Shown here in pieces: positions 1 through 8,652 of a stretch of 64,000 nt of DNA (positions are counted from its first letter, which is position 1; each line of letters begins with the position of its first letter). The stretch is from GCA-002728855 sp036340635 (GTDB lineage: Bacteria > Bacteroidota > Bacteroidia > Flavobacteriales > Flavobacteriaceae). The position numbers were made by a program, and so were the translations under genes. The notes under the pieces were generated by a model, which saw only the letters and a list, made by a program, of their open reading frames with translations, was not told the DNA's origin and searched no databases. The stretch spans positions 83,305 to 147,304 of the forward strand of contig JAYYYF010000002.1 in the NCBI GenBank assembly GCA_036340635.1, written 5' to 3'.

Positions 1-302
1 ATAAATTTCCCTAAAACCAATTCCCAGTTTTTTATAGGTTTTGAAAATAAAATTTCAATTGTCCCTGTTTTTAATTCATTGGAAAAACTTTTTATGCAGA
101 TTGCAGGCAATAGAAAAATCATTAGCAAAGGGGAGAGAGCAAAGAAGACATTTAAATCAGCAAAACCAGCTTTAAGTATATTGAATTGACCATCCAATAT
201 CCATGTGAAAAAAGTTGTTGCGGTAAGAAAAATGGTTATAATTAAATAGCCTATCCAGCTGGAGAAAAAATCATTAATTTCTTTTTTAGCAATTGTCCAC
301 AT
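1..302 (-). CDS. gldF: Gliding-motility ABC transporter permease GldF, N-terminal part (cut by window edge)
   Basis: This is the first roughly 100 codons of a leftward gene; the rest lies outside the window. The start is ATG at 302-300, one base after the stop of the upstream SAM hydrolase gene, so the two are probably co-transcribed. The visible protein begins MWTIAKKEIND, has a hydrophobic helix at about residues 17-35 and another at about 52-72, then the segment KTGTIEILFSKPI that is typical of ABC-2 permeases of the GldF/NosY type. In flavobacteria GldF works with GldA and GldG as an ABC transporter tied to gliding and type IX secretion. The gene is judged by this N-terminus only, so a general ABC-2 permease remains possible. 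Confidence 0.75.
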   Translation of the reverse strand, partial: MWTIAKKEINDFFSSWIGYLIITIFLTATTFFTWILDGQFNILKAGFADLNVFFALSPLLMIFLLPAICIKSFSNELKTGTIEILFSKPIKNWELVLGKF

Positions 303-303
303 T

Positions 304-1134
304 TTATTCAAATTTAATAGTTATGGGATCTCTGTAATCTAGTCCAAATAGACTTGCAGCACTCCCATAAGTTTTTGGGTTACTTTTATATATTCCAAGC
401 TCTAGATGATTTGCAGAATTAAATATTGCAATTTTTTTTCCATCTTCTTCTCTTTTTTCTTTGGGACTAGAATAATCAATTGCTTGACTATAAGTGTCAA
501 AAATACGTTCAAATTTTACAGTTCTTGCAAAAATTTTGTAATCTCTTGATTTCCCAATTTCATTAAAAAATTTTCTGGTAATATTTGTTACAACATTTCC
601 ATAATTATCTATGTAAATAACACTTCCTAATATTTGACTTCCTTTATTATTAACTACAGGATTGATATTGTTTATTTGTTTAATTGATTTTATAGATTTT
701 CCAATGACCTCTAATTTACCCATTCTTGATAAGTGGGCAGCTACTTTAACAAAAACATCTAGTACAGAAAAAGAAGATGAGTCGTTTTCATGAATGTTGA
801 TCTCTACTATTTTATCTGCTTTTAGATCATTCTTGATCATTGAAAAAATTCCATTATCAGATCCTATAAAGTAATGTTCTTCAAAGAGCATAGCTATATG
901 TCTATTTTCAGGGGTTAATTCTGATTCAACACCTACAATATGGATAGTTCCTTTTGGGAAGGTTTTATATGCGTTTCTAAGTATATAAGCTGCTTCAGAA
1001 TGATTGTAAGGTTGAATCTCGTTTGAAATATCAACGACAACAACTTTTTTAATTTCACTAAGAATAGCTCCTTTAACTGAAGCAACAAAATAATCTTTAT
1101 TTCCAAAATCAGTTGTTAGAGTTATTATAGGCAT
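304..1134 (-). CDS. SAM hydroxide adenosyltransferase (DUF62 / chlorinase-fluorinase family)
   Basis: A 276-residue protein, full length for the family that splits S-adenosylmethionine into adenosine and methionine using hydroxide. The N-terminus ITLTTDFG and the downstream VAAHL and YGN segments place it in this family. Two positions where I expect histidine read asparagine: DISN at about residue 38 (usually DISH) and IDNYGN at about 175-180 (usually IDHFGN). The histidine in VAAHL (about 134) and the arginine in ENRHI (about 78) are present. It lies one base upstream of gldF and is divergent from phoH across an 84-base gap. The physiological role of the family is unclear; family membership is sure, activity is not. 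Confidence 0.88.
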   Translation of the reverse strand: MPIITLTTDFGNKDYFVASVKGAILSEIKKVVVVDISNEIQPYNHSEAAYILRNAYKTFPKGTIHIVGVESELTPENRHIAMLFEEHYFIGSDNGIFSMIKNDLKADKIVEINIHENDSSSFSVLDVFVKVAAHLSRMGKLEVIGKSIKSIKQINNINPVVNNKGSQILGSVIYIDNYGNVVTNITRKFFNEIGKSRDYKIFARTVKFERIFDTYSQAIDYSSPKEKREEDGKKIAIFNSANHLELGIYKSNPKTYGSAASLFGLDYRDPITIKFE

Positions 1135-1218
1135 ACTTTAGATTAATAATAAAAATTAATTAAATTTGGATATTAAGAGAACTATAAACAAAATTAAATA
1201 TTTTTAATTCACTAGCCT

Positions 1219-2172
1219 TTGACTGAACTAAAAATTGAACTTGAAGAGTTGAACTCCCAAGATTTTTTCGGTCAACAAAATCGTAATATAAATAAACTTC
1301 GATCTTGTTTTCCAAAATTAAAGATTGTTGCTAGAGGAAGTTCAATTAAGGCATATGGAGAAGAAAAGTTTTTAAAGAAGTTTCATAACGACCTTATACT
1401 TCTTATAGATTACTTTAATAAATATAATAGCCTGGATGAAGAAACAATTGGGGAAATGGTTTATAAAAATATTCTTAAGAAAAAAGATATTTTATTAAAC
1501 GGTGCAAAATCAATTTTACATGGTGTAGGAGGAAAGATTATAAAACCAATTACAGATAACCAAATAAAGATGGTTAGTCTTTCAGAATTAAATGATATGG
1601 TTTTTGCGATTGGACCAGCCGGAACTGGGAAAACTTACACGGCAATAGCCCTTGCAGTTAAAGCTTTAAAAGAAAAAAAAGTTAAACGCATTATCCTTAC
1701 TAAACCAGCAATCGAGGCAGGAGAAAATCTCGGGTTTCTTCCTGGAGATCTTAAAGAAAAATTAGATCCTTATATTCAACCCTTATATGATTCACTTCAT
1801 GAAATGATTCCATCTAATAAATTATCAACCCATATAAAAAATAAAACGATTGAAATAGCCCCTTTAGCTTATATGAGGGGGAGGACCCTTGATGAAGCTT
1901 TTGTTATATTAGATGAAGCTCAAAATACTACACATTCCCAAATGAAGATGTTTCTTACTAGAATGGGTAGAAATGCAAAGTTTATTATAACTGGGGATCC
2001 TGGACAAATAGATCTGCCAAAAGGAATTAAATCTGGACTCAAAGAAGCTTTGATGATTTTGAAAGCTACAAAAAACATTGGTATTGTAAAATTAAACGAT
2101 AGAGATGTGATTCGTCACTCGCTAGTTAAAAAAATAATCAAAGCGTACGAAGATGAAAATAATAAAGCATAG
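1219..2172 (+). CDS. phoH: PhoH family ATPase
   Basis: A cytoplasmic P-loop NTPase of 317 residues, the usual length for PhoH-like proteins, which are linked to RNA metabolism and often sit near ybeY. The Walker A motif GPAGTGKT is at residues 132-139 and the Walker B segment FVILDEAQN at about 228-236, followed by the FLTRMGRNAKFIITGD stretch typical of the family. The N-terminal part (about 1-100) is the small PhoH-associated domain. The start must be the TTG at 1219, because the first internal methionine is near residue 80 and would remove that domain. Five bases separate the stop from purC, so the two probably form one transcript. No ybeY is visible nearby. Confidence 0.93.
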   Translation: MTELKIELEELNSQDFFGQQNRNINKLRSCFPKLKIVARGSSIKAYGEEKFLKKFHNDLILLIDYFNKYNSLDEETIGEMVYKNILKKKDILLNGAKSILHGVGGKIIKPITDNQIKMVSLSELNDMVFAIGPAGTGKTYTAIALAVKALKEKKVKRIILTKPAIEAGENLGFLPGDLKEKLDPYIQPLYDSLHEMIPSNKLSTHIKNKTIEIAPLAYMRGRTLDEAFVILDEAQNTTHSQMKMFLTRMGRNAKFIITGDPGQIDLPKGIKSGLKEALMILKATKNIGIVKLNDRDVIRHSLVKKIIKAYEDENNKA

Positions 2173-2177
2173 TAATT

Positions 2178-3125
2178 TTGAAAACAATAACTAGCACATC
2201 TTTAAATTTACCTAGGCAAATCTCCAAATATACTGGCAAGGTCAGAGACGTGTATTATCTTGAAAATAATATTATAGTTGTGATTTCTACTGATAGACTT
2301 TCAGCTTTTGATGTTATTATGCCAAAAGGAATTCCTTATAAAGGTCAAATTTTAAATCAAATAGCAACTAAAATGATTAGGTCAACTTTGGATATTGTTC
2401 CAAATTGGGTTAAAGAGTCACCTGATCCTAATGTTACAGTTGGAGTAGCATGTAAACCTTTTAAGATAGAAATGGTGATTCGAGGTTATTTATCTGGACA
2501 TGCTGCAAGAGAATATAAATTAGGTAAAAGAAAAATTTCTGGTGTTCATATGCCTGATGGCATGAATGAAAACGATCGTTTTCCAAATCCAATAATCACT
2601 CCTGCTACAAAGGCTAATCATGGTCATGATCAAGATATTTCAAAAGAAGAAATTATTTCTAAAAAAATTGTTTCTGAGTCAGATTATATGAAACTTGAGG
2701 AATATACTTGCAGGCTTTTTGAAAGGGGTAGTGAAATTGCAAAGAAACAAGGTCTTATTTTAGTTGACACAAAATATGAATTTGGGAAATCACCTGATGG
2801 CTCAATTTTTTTAATAGATGAGATTCATACGCCTGATTCTTCACGTTATTTTTATTCAGAGGGTTATAAAGAAAGGCAGGAAAGAGGTGAGCCCCAAAAA
2901 CAACTTTCAAAAGAATTTGTAAGACAATGGTTAATTTCAAATGGCTTTCAAGGTCTTGAAAACCAAGAAATTCCAGAAATGGATGCTGAACAGATACAAT
3001 CTATATCTAGTAGGTATATAGAGCTCTATGAAAAGATTCTTGGGGAAAATTTTATTAAAGGACAAAATGATTCTATTGAGAAACGTATAGAGAAAAATGT
3101 TTTAAAATATTTAGAGAGCTTTTAA
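2178..3125 (+). CDS. purC: Phosphoribosylaminoimidazole-succinocarboxamide synthase
   Basis: SAICAR synthase, the ATP-dependent purine-pathway step joining CAIR and aspartate. The 315 residues match the long, yeast ADE1-like form rather than the roughly 240-residue E. coli form. Visible motifs are TGKVRDVYY near residue 20, STDRLSAFDV near 40-50, and IDEIHTPDSSRY near 215-225, which carry the nucleotide and substrate loops. The start is TTG at 2178, five bases after phoH; the next methionine is too far in to be the start. The gene converges on miaA with an 18-base A/T-rich gap and no clear terminator hairpin. No other purine gene is present in the window. Confidence 0.96.
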   Translation: MKTITSTSLNLPRQISKYTGKVRDVYYLENNIIVVISTDRLSAFDVIMPKGIPYKGQILNQIATKMIRSTLDIVPNWVKESPDPNVTVGVACKPFKIEMVIRGYLSGHAAREYKLGKRKISGVHMPDGMNENDRFPNPIITPATKANHGHDQDISKEEIISKKIVSESDYMKLEEYTCRLFERGSEIAKKQGLILVDTKYEFGKSPDGSIFLIDEIHTPDSSRYFYSEGYKERQERGEPQKQLSKEFVRQWLISNGFQGLENQEIPEMDAEQIQSISSRYIELYEKILGENFIKGQNDSIEKRIEKNVLKYLESF

Positions 3126-3143
3126 AAGTTTTTTTAAAATAGA

Positions 3144-4028
3144 TCACATAGAAATGGAGTCAATTTCATTTTCAGCAACAAAATTTTCTTTAAAATTTTT
3201 CCTGAACCAGGTTAATTGTTTTTTTGCATACCTATTAGTGTTTTTGATTATTTCATTTTTCACTTGCTCTCTACTTATTTTCTTTTCAAAAAAATCAAAC
3301 CATTCTTTATAGCCTATTGTTTGCATTGCATTAGTTTTCTTATGCATAAATAGTTTTGCCGCCTCCTTTTCTAGTCCCATATCTAACATTAAATCAATTC
3401 TTGACTTTATCTTTTTATGAAGGATTTCTTTTGGAATATCTATTATAACAGTTTTTGTTTTAAATGATCTTTTTCTAGTCTTCTTATTAAGAAAACTAGA
3501 ATAGGGTTTCATGGTAGTTTTATAGACTTCTAAGGCCCTTATCAATCTTCTATGATTGTTTTGATCAACTTTTTTAAAGTAAATTGGATCAGCAACTGAC
3601 AACATTTCTTTAAGCGACTCAACACCACCTTGCTGATATATTCTTTCTATTTCACTTTTTATTTTCAAAGGGACTTCAGGGAAATAATCAAGGCCGTTTA
3701 TAAGTGATTTTGCATATAAGCCAGAACCTCCCACCATAATTACTACTTCTTTATTTTTAAATAATTTTTTTAGAAGATTATTAGCATCTTTTGCAAAATC
3801 CCAAGCATTGTAAGTTTCAAATATACTCTTGTGTTGTATTAAGTGATGAATTATTCCTCCTCTTTCTTCAATTGAGGGAATTGATGTCCCTATTGACATT
3901 TCCTTATAAAACTGTCTAGAATCACAAGAGATAATTTCAGTTTTAAAATGCTTTGCTAATTTTATTCCAATTTTAGTTTTACCAGAAGCCGTTGGCCCTC
4001 CAATGTAAAGTAAAGTATTCTTAGACAT
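3144..4028 (-). CDS. miaA: tRNA dimethylallyltransferase
   Basis: MiaA adds a dimethylallyl group to A37 of tRNAs that read UNN codons. The P-loop GGPTASGKT lies at the N-terminus (about residues 10-18), the substrate motif DSRQFY follows at about 36-41, and the MQTIGYKEW segment near the C-terminal end marks the family. The length of about 294 is normal. Two ATG codons stand in a row at 4031 and 4028; either could be used, and I give the second. Both overlap the end of the upstream potassium-channel gene (stop at 4021), implying coupled translation in the leftward operon. Confidence 0.96.
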   Translation of the reverse strand: MSKNTLLYIGGPTASGKTKIGIKLAKHFKTEIISCDSRQFYKEMSIGTSIPSIEERGGIIHHLIQHKSIFETYNAWDFAKDANNLLKKLFKNKEVVIMVGGSGLYAKSLINGLDYFPEVPLKIKSEIERIYQQGGVESLKEMLSVADPIYFKKVDQNNHRRLIRALEVYKTTMKPYSSFLNKKTRKRSFKTKTVIIDIPKEILHKKIKSRIDLMLDMGLEKEAAKLFMHKKTNAMQTIGYKEWFDFFEKKISREQVKNEIIKNTNRYAKKQLTWFRKNFKENFVAENEIDSISM

Positions 4029-4839
4029 CATTTAAAATACCACCACAGTTATGACAATAAATAGCGTTGTCTTTGTGGGTGTCATTTGAGCAATGAGGAC
4101 AGTGCTGAGTATTTGTATCTACTTTTGGTTTTTGCATAACAAATTCAGCAGAGACTATTCCTGTAGGAACAGCAATAATCCCATAACCTAGAACCATAAT
4201 AATTGAAGCTATTAATTGCCCTATAGGAGTTACAGGGGCAATATCTCCATACCCTACTGTTGTCAATGTTACAATACACCAATAAATACTTTCAGGAATA
4301 CTAGTAAAACCACTTTCATCACTTTCAACCAAATACATTAATGTTCCAAAAAGAACACAGATTATCAGTAGAAAAAATAAAAAAACAGATATTTTAGCTC
4401 TACTGGCTTTCATTGCTTTCATTAATTTGTTTGACTCAGAAACATATCTAGTAAGTTTTAAAATTCTAAAGACCCTAAGTAATCTGAGTGCACGAATAGA
4501 AGCAAGAACTTCACTTCCTGTAAGAAAAAGGGAAATATACTGAGGGATGATAGCTAAAAAATCAACAATTCCATAAAAGCTAAAAATATATTTGATTGGT
4601 TTTTTAACAGCAATAATTCTTGCAACATATTCAAAAGTAAATATTACAGTTATAATCCATTCAGCTACATTAAGCTCTTTATGATATTTATCATATATAG
4701 TTTGTATACTATCAAGTGCAACAAAAACAACACTAAGCAAAATTAAAACTACTATAATAAGATCAAAAAGCTTACCTATAGGGGTATCTGCTTCATATAT
4801 TATCTCGTGTAGTCTATGTTGAAGTTTACTTTTATCCAA
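4021..4839 (-). CDS. Voltage-gated potassium channel with C-terminal zinc ribbon
   Basis: A six-helix inner-membrane channel subunit of 272 residues. Helices S1-S3 fill about residues 24-108; S4 carries regularly spaced basic residues R116, R119, R122, R125, K128 and R131; S5 is at about 149-171. The pore loop has the potassium selectivity filter TVGYGD at 194-199 and S6 runs about 205-230. An unusual cytoplasmic tail holds two CxxC pairs (C247/C250 and C262/C265), a rubredoxin-type zinc ribbon. The stop overlaps the start of miaA. The potassium-channel call rests on the filter and is strong; whether gating is by voltage, metal or redox is inference. Confidence 0.92.
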   Translation of the reverse strand: MDKSKLQHRLHEIIYEADTPIGKLFDLIIVVLILLSVVFVALDSIQTIYDKYHKELNVAEWIITVIFTFEYVARIIAVKKPIKYIFSFYGIVDFLAIIPQYISLFLTGSEVLASIRALRLLRVFRILKLTRYVSESNKLMKAMKASRAKISVFLFFLLIICVLFGTLMYLVESDESGFTSIPESIYWCIVTLTTVGYGDIAPVTPIGQLIASIIMVLGYGIIAVPTGIVSAEFVMQKPKVDTNTQHCPHCSNDTHKDNAIYCHNCGGILNDV

Positions 4840-4887
4840 CTCAGGGTATTAAAAGAAAATAATTATTGTTATACAAATGTATTGATT

Positions 4888-5424
4888 TTAGTTGTCAGGC
4901 CTTATTAGTTTACTAAGATTTTTTTGCCTCCTATCTTTTTTAAATAACAACTTAAATATTTCTAAAGTAGCTAATGCATCCCCATAGGCTCGATGACGGT
5001 TAGTTATTTTAAGATTTAAACTCTTTGCCAAATTATCTAAATTATATGATTTGATATTTGGGAGGATTATCTTTGAAAATTCAATTGTACAAAGGGTTCT
5101 TTTGGTAAAATCATAACCCAATCGATTAAATTCTTGTTTAATTATTCGATAGTCAAATTGAGCATCATGTGCTACTATGATTGAATCTTCAGTTATTTCT
5201 AAAATTTTTTTTGTTAATTCAAAAAAACGAGGGGCATTTTCAACTTCAGACTGAGTTATACCAGTAAGTTTTTCTACAAATGGATCAATTTCTCTTTCAG
5301 GATTAACAAGACTAACAAACGAATCAACGACTTTTTTACCATTGTATCTATATATAGCTATTTCTGTAATACTTTCCTCTTGGTATTTACCGCCAGTAGT
5401 TTCAAGATCAATTATTGCATACAT
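4888..5424 (-). CDS. DnaQ-like DEDDh 3'-5' exonuclease
   Basis: A 178-residue exonuclease domain of the DNA polymerase III epsilon type. All five DEDDh residues can be placed from the start used here: D6 and E8 in IIDLETTG, D91 in HDAQFD, H144 in NRHRAYGDA and D149. An upstream in-frame ATG at 5442 would overlap yggS and add six residues before the conserved start, so ATG at 5424 is preferred; it lies one base after the yggS stop. There is no polymerase, clamp-binding or UvrC-like extension, so it may be a free-standing proofreading or repair exonuclease rather than the replicative epsilon subunit. Confidence 0.9.
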   Translation of the reverse strand: MYAIIDLETTGGKYQEESITEIAIYRYNGKKVVDSFVSLVNPEREIDPFVEKLTGITQSEVENAPRFFELTKKILEITEDSIIVAHDAQFDYRIIKQEFNRLGYDFTKRTLCTIEFSKIILPNIKSYNLDNLAKSLNLKITNRHRAYGDALATLEIFKLLFKKDRRQKNLSKLIRPDN

Positions 5425-5425
5425 A

Positions 5426-6073
5426 TTAATTTCTTGGACCAAATATCTGACTTCCTATTCTAATCATATTACTTCCATTTTCTATTGCAAGTTTGTAATC
5501 AGAACTCATACCCATAGACAGTACATTTAAATTGTTAAATTTTAATTTCAATTGGTCGTATAATTTTTTTAAGCTTTTAAATTCATTGTCTATTTGTTCT
5601 TTCTTTCTGGTAAGACTTGCCATTCCCATTAAACCAACGATCTTAACATTTTTATATTTTGTGGAATTCTCTAAAAGAAAAGTGGCATCCTTTTGAGATA
5701 GTCCAAATTTTGTAATTTCTTCTGCTATTTTAATTTGCAATAAACATTGAATTACTCTATTATTTTTAAGTCCTTGTTTATTTATTTCTATAAGTAATTT
5801 CAATCTGTCAACACTATGGATTAGAGAAACATAGTCAGCTATATATTTAACCTTGTTTGTTTGCAAGTGTCCAACCATGTGCCAAAGAATGTCAGCGGGT
5901 AATATTTCCTGTTTTTTGGTCATTTCTTGAACTTTATTTTCTCCAAAAATTCTCTGCCCTGCATTATAAGCTTGAATTATTTCCTCAGACGATTTTGTCT
6001 TTGAAATAGCTACTAAATCAACATGTTTTGGGATTGAATTTAAAGTTTCTTTAATTTGAGTTTTAATGTTCAT
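5426..6073 (-). CDS. yggS: YggS/PLPBP family pyridoxal-phosphate homeostasis protein
   Basis: A single-domain alanine-racemase-fold protein that binds pyridoxal 5'-phosphate and buffers its level. The PLP lysine is K25 in LVAISKTKS, counted from the ATG at 6073. The family signatures FGENKVQE, WHMVGHLQTNK and the C-terminal MGMSSDYKLAIENGS with RIGSQIFG are all present. A TTG at 6094 extends the frame by seven residues, but the ATG at 6073 fits the family start. The gene follows the 3-hydroxyacyl-CoA dehydrogenase gene by 21 bases and precedes the exonuclease by one base, inside a tight leftward operon. Confidence 0.95.
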   Translation of the reverse strand: MNIKTQIKETLNSIPKHVDLVAISKTKSSEEIIQAYNAGQRIFGENKVQEMTKKQEILPADILWHMVGHLQTNKVKYIADYVSLIHSVDRLKLLIEINKQGLKNNRVIQCLLQIKIAEEITKFGLSQKDATFLLENSTKYKNVKIVGLMGMASLTRKKEQIDNEFKSLKKLYDQLKLKFNNLNVLSMGMSSDYKLAIENGSNMIRIGSQIFGPRN

Positions 6074-6094
6074 AAAAATTAATTTACCTATCAA

Positions 6095-6982
6095 TCATGG
6101 ATTTTTGTATGCAACGGATGGGTTTCTTGGATTTTGATTATAGTTGTAAAATCCTTCCATAGTTTTTCGCCCTAGCTTTCCTTCATTAACCATTTTTATA
6201 AGTAGGGGACTAGGATCATATTTTTTATCATCAAATCCTTCACTTAAAACTTCTAAAATAGATTTGCACACATCTAAACCAATGAAATCTGCAAGTTTTA
6301 ATGGACCCATTGGATGTGCCATCCCAAGGCGCATAACCGAGTCAATTTCATTGACTCCAGCTACATTTTGTCTTAAAGTTTCAATAGCTTCATTAATCAT
6401 TGGCATTAAGATTCTATTTGAAACAAATCCTGGAGAATCTTTTGAAACAACCCCAACTTTATCAAGTCTTTTAGCTAATTTACTGATCTTGTTTGTTGTT
6501 TCTGCACTTGTTTTATCTCCTTTTACTATTTCTACTAATTTCATGATTGTAGCTGGGTTGAAAAAATGCATCCCAATAAATCTTTCTGGAAATTTTAATT
6601 CTGATGCAATTTTATTTATTGATATTGAAGAAGTATTAGTCGCCAAAATACAATTCAAAGAAACTTTTTTTTCTATTTCCTTGAAAATTTCCTTTTTTAA
6701 ATTATAGTTTTCTGATGCTGCTTCTATTACTAGTTCTGCATTGTATTTTTTTAAATTTAGTTTTTCAACAAAATCAACATTTTTAAGAGAATTAACTTTT
6801 TGATCTTCGGTAATTATAGATTTTTTCTGCAGAGAGTCAAGATTTAATAAAATTTTTTCTTTGGATCTTTTTAAATTTTCAACACTGATGTCAGTAATGA
6901 TTGTTTTTATGTTATTCATTGACAACAACTGGGTTATACCACTTCCCATTACACCACTTCCTACTACTATTACATTATTCAT
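6095..6982 (-). CDS. hbd: 3-hydroxybutyryl-CoA (3-hydroxyacyl-CoA) dehydrogenase
   Basis: A 295-residue NAD-dependent dehydrogenase of the short, single-function type that oxidises 3-hydroxyacyl-CoA in fatty-acid or butyrate-type metabolism. The N-terminus VVGSGVMGSG is the Rossmann dinucleotide loop (residues 6-15). The catalytic histidine is H139 in GMHFFNPA, with E151 as the likely partner. The C-terminal 3HCDH domain ends in GRKTMEGFYNY. The start overlaps the end of the Gfo/Idh gene by eight bases. The neighbours do not include thiolase or enoyl-CoA hydratase, so the exact chain length and pathway are not shown. Confidence 0.94.
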   Translation of the reverse strand: MNNVIVVGSGVMGSGITQLLSMNNIKTIITDISVENLKRSKEKILLNLDSLQKKSIITEDQKVNSLKNVDFVEKLNLKKYNAELVIEAASENYNLKKEIFKEIEKKVSLNCILATNTSSISINKIASELKFPERFIGMHFFNPATIMKLVEIVKGDKTSAETTNKISKLAKRLDKVGVVSKDSPGFVSNRILMPMINEAIETLRQNVAGVNEIDSVMRLGMAHPMGPLKLADFIGLDVCKSILEVLSEGFDDKKYDPSPLLIKMVNEGKLGRKTMEGFYNYNQNPRNPSVAYKNP

Positions 6983-7943
6983 TATTGAAACAATTAATTA
7001 TTTGATTTGCTAGTCTCAAAGCTTTTGTTCCATCATTAAGAGAGACGATAGGTGTTTTATTTTCTTTTATGCATCTAGCAAAGTGTTCAAATTCTTCATT
7101 TATTGCATTAGAATCTTTTATAGAAGGATATTCGAAATAAATTTGTTTTTTTTCCCCCTCAGCATTTTTAAGTATCATGTCAAATTCTTTAAGTTTTTTT
7201 GGGGCATTCATAATTTTTAAAACTTCTGCTTTTTTTTCTAGGAAATCAACTGATATGTACGCATCTTTTTGAAAGAATCGTGTCTTTCTCATTTTTTTCA
7301 GTGAAATTCTACTTGATGTTAAATTAGCAACACATCCATTTTCAAATTCAATTCGAGCGTTAGCAATATCTGGACTTTTACTAATTACCGCTATTCCAGA
7401 AGCAGAAATAGACTTTATTTTTGATTTAACTACACTTAAAATAATATCAATATCGTGAATCATTAAGTCCAAAACAACAGGAACATCTGTACCTCTTTCA
7501 TTAAACTCTGCAAGGCGATGAGATTCTATAAACATTGGATGTTTGATTGATTTGATTACAGCTTTGAATCCAGGATTAAATCTTTCTACATGTCCTACTT
7601 GACCTAAAACTCCTTTTTTTGTAGCCATGGCAGTTATTTTTTCTGCTTCTTCTAAACTACTAGCAATAGGTTTTTCAATAAATAGATGTTTACCTTTATT
7701 TATTGACATTTTTGCAATTTCATAGTGTGACAGTGTAGGAGTAACAATATCAACCACATCTACTTTGTCTATTAATTCTTCAATAGATTTATAATTATAA
7801 TACCCTTTTAATTTTGTTAATTCTTTGGCATTTTTTTTATCATTGTCATAAAACCCTATAAGATTATATTTATCTGACTTTTGGAGTATTTTTAAGTGAA
7901 TTTTACCTAAATGCCCAGCTCCTATTACCCCGACCTTTATCAT
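6975..7943 (-). CDS. Gfo/Idh/MocA family oxidoreductase
   Basis: A 322-residue NAD(P)-dependent oxidoreductase of the glucose-fructose oxidoreductase/inositol dehydrogenase superfamily. The Rossmann loop VGVIGAGHLGKIH is at residues 4-16 and the signature FIEKPIA at about 88-94, with K91 the expected catalytic lysine. The C-terminal alpha/beta substrate domain starts near residue 125. The substrate, most likely a sugar or a sugar nucleotide derivative, cannot be read from sequence. It is the first gene of the leftward run that continues to miaA; a possible TAnnTTTG promoter lies 17-24 bases upstream of its start codon. Confidence 0.92.
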   Translation of the reverse strand: MIKVGVIGAGHLGKIHLKILQKSDKYNLIGFYDNDKKNAKELTKLKGYYNYKSIEELIDKVDVVDIVTPTLSHYEIAKMSINKGKHLFIEKPIASSLEEAEKITAMATKKGVLGQVGHVERFNPGFKAVIKSIKHPMFIESHRLAEFNERGTDVPVVLDLMIHDIDIILSVVKSKIKSISASGIAVISKSPDIANARIEFENGCVANLTSSRISLKKMRKTRFFQKDAYISVDFLEKKAEVLKIMNAPKKLKEFDMILKNAEGEKKQIYFEYPSIKDSNAINEEFEHFARCIKENKTPIVSLNDGTKALRLANQIINCFNNE

Positions 7944-7959
7944 TTATTTCTATTTTAAC

Positions 7960-7967
7960 CAAAAATA
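7960..7967 (-). promoter_or_regulatory. Possible Bacteroidota -7 element for the Gfo/Idh-miaA run
   Basis: On the minus strand the sequence reads TATTTTTG, matching the Bacteroidota -7 consensus TAnnTTTG, and would give a leader of about 12 bases before the ATG at 7943. No TTG is found at the matching -33 position. In AT-rich DNA this octamer also occurs by chance, so the call is tentative. Confidence 0.3.
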
Positions 7968-8010
7968 CTATCTTTTCCATTAATTTCTTTAAATCATTCA
8001 GATTTGCTTT

Positions 8011-8652
8011 ATGATTGACAGTTCAAAACACCAAGGCCAAAGAAAACAACTGGTTGACAAACTAAAATTTAGAGGTATATATGACCTCAAGGTTTTGGAT
8101 GCTATGAAAAAAGTCCCAAGACATTGGTTTATGGATACTGCTTTAGAAAATTACGCGTACATAGATAAAGCATTTCCTATAGCTTCAGGTCAAACAATTT
8201 CTCAACCATTTACAGTAGCATTTCAAACACAATTACTTAAACTTAAAAAAGAGGAAAAGGTTCTAGAGATTGGAACAGGATCTGGTTATCAAGCTGCAAT
8301 TTTAATTAGCCTTGGAGTAAAGTTATATACACTAGAAAGAAAAGAGGAGCTTTTTAAAAAAACATCTCGATTGTTTAACAATTTAGGACTAAGACCAAAA
8401 AAAATAATCTTTCAAGATGGTCTACTAGGTCTTTCAGAATATTCCCCTTATGATGCTATCATTGTTACTGCGGCAGCTGAGAGTGTTCCCAAAATTTTTC
8501 TAGATCAACTTTCAATAGGAGGCAGGTTAGTTGTTCCTGTTGGAAAAAAAAGTCAAATAATGACTCGTTTTACTAAAATTGAAGAAAAAAAAATAAAAAA
8601 AGAAACTTTTGGAAGCTTTAGATTTGTGCCTCTTTTAAAGAATAAGGCTTAA
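8011..8652 (+). CDS. pcm: Protein-L-isoaspartate O-methyltransferase
   Basis: PCMT repairs age-damaged proteins by methylating L-isoaspartyl residues with SAM. At 213 residues it has normal length. The family motif GQTISQP is at about 60-66, the SAM loop LEIGTGSGYQ at about 85-94, and the C-terminal region IIVTAAAESVP and GGRLVVPVG is intact. It is divergent from the Gfo/Idh gene. Its TAA stop interlocks with the TAA stop of smpB on the other strand in the four bases TTAA at 8649-8652. Confidence 0.96.
   Translation: MIDSSKHQGQRKQLVDKLKFRGIYDLKVLDAMKKVPRHWFMDTALENYAYIDKAFPIASGQTISQPFTVAFQTQLLKLKKEEKVLEIGTGSGYQAAILISLGVKLYTLERKEELFKKTSRLFNNLGLRPKKIIFQDGLLGLSEYSPYDAIIVTAAAESVPKIFLDQLSIGGRLVVPVGKKSQIMTRFTKIEEKKIKKETFGSFRFVPLLKNKA

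Noticed and set aside
1161..1168. TAAATTTG upstream of phoH as a promoter
   Set aside because: It fits the -7 pattern, but there is no -33 element, the leader would be about 45 bases, and the gap is so AT-rich that chance matches are expected.
6264..6707. Open frame of 147 codons opposite the 3-hydroxyacyl-CoA dehydrogenase gene
   Set aside because: Antisense to conserved catalytic motifs, with no family match of its own.
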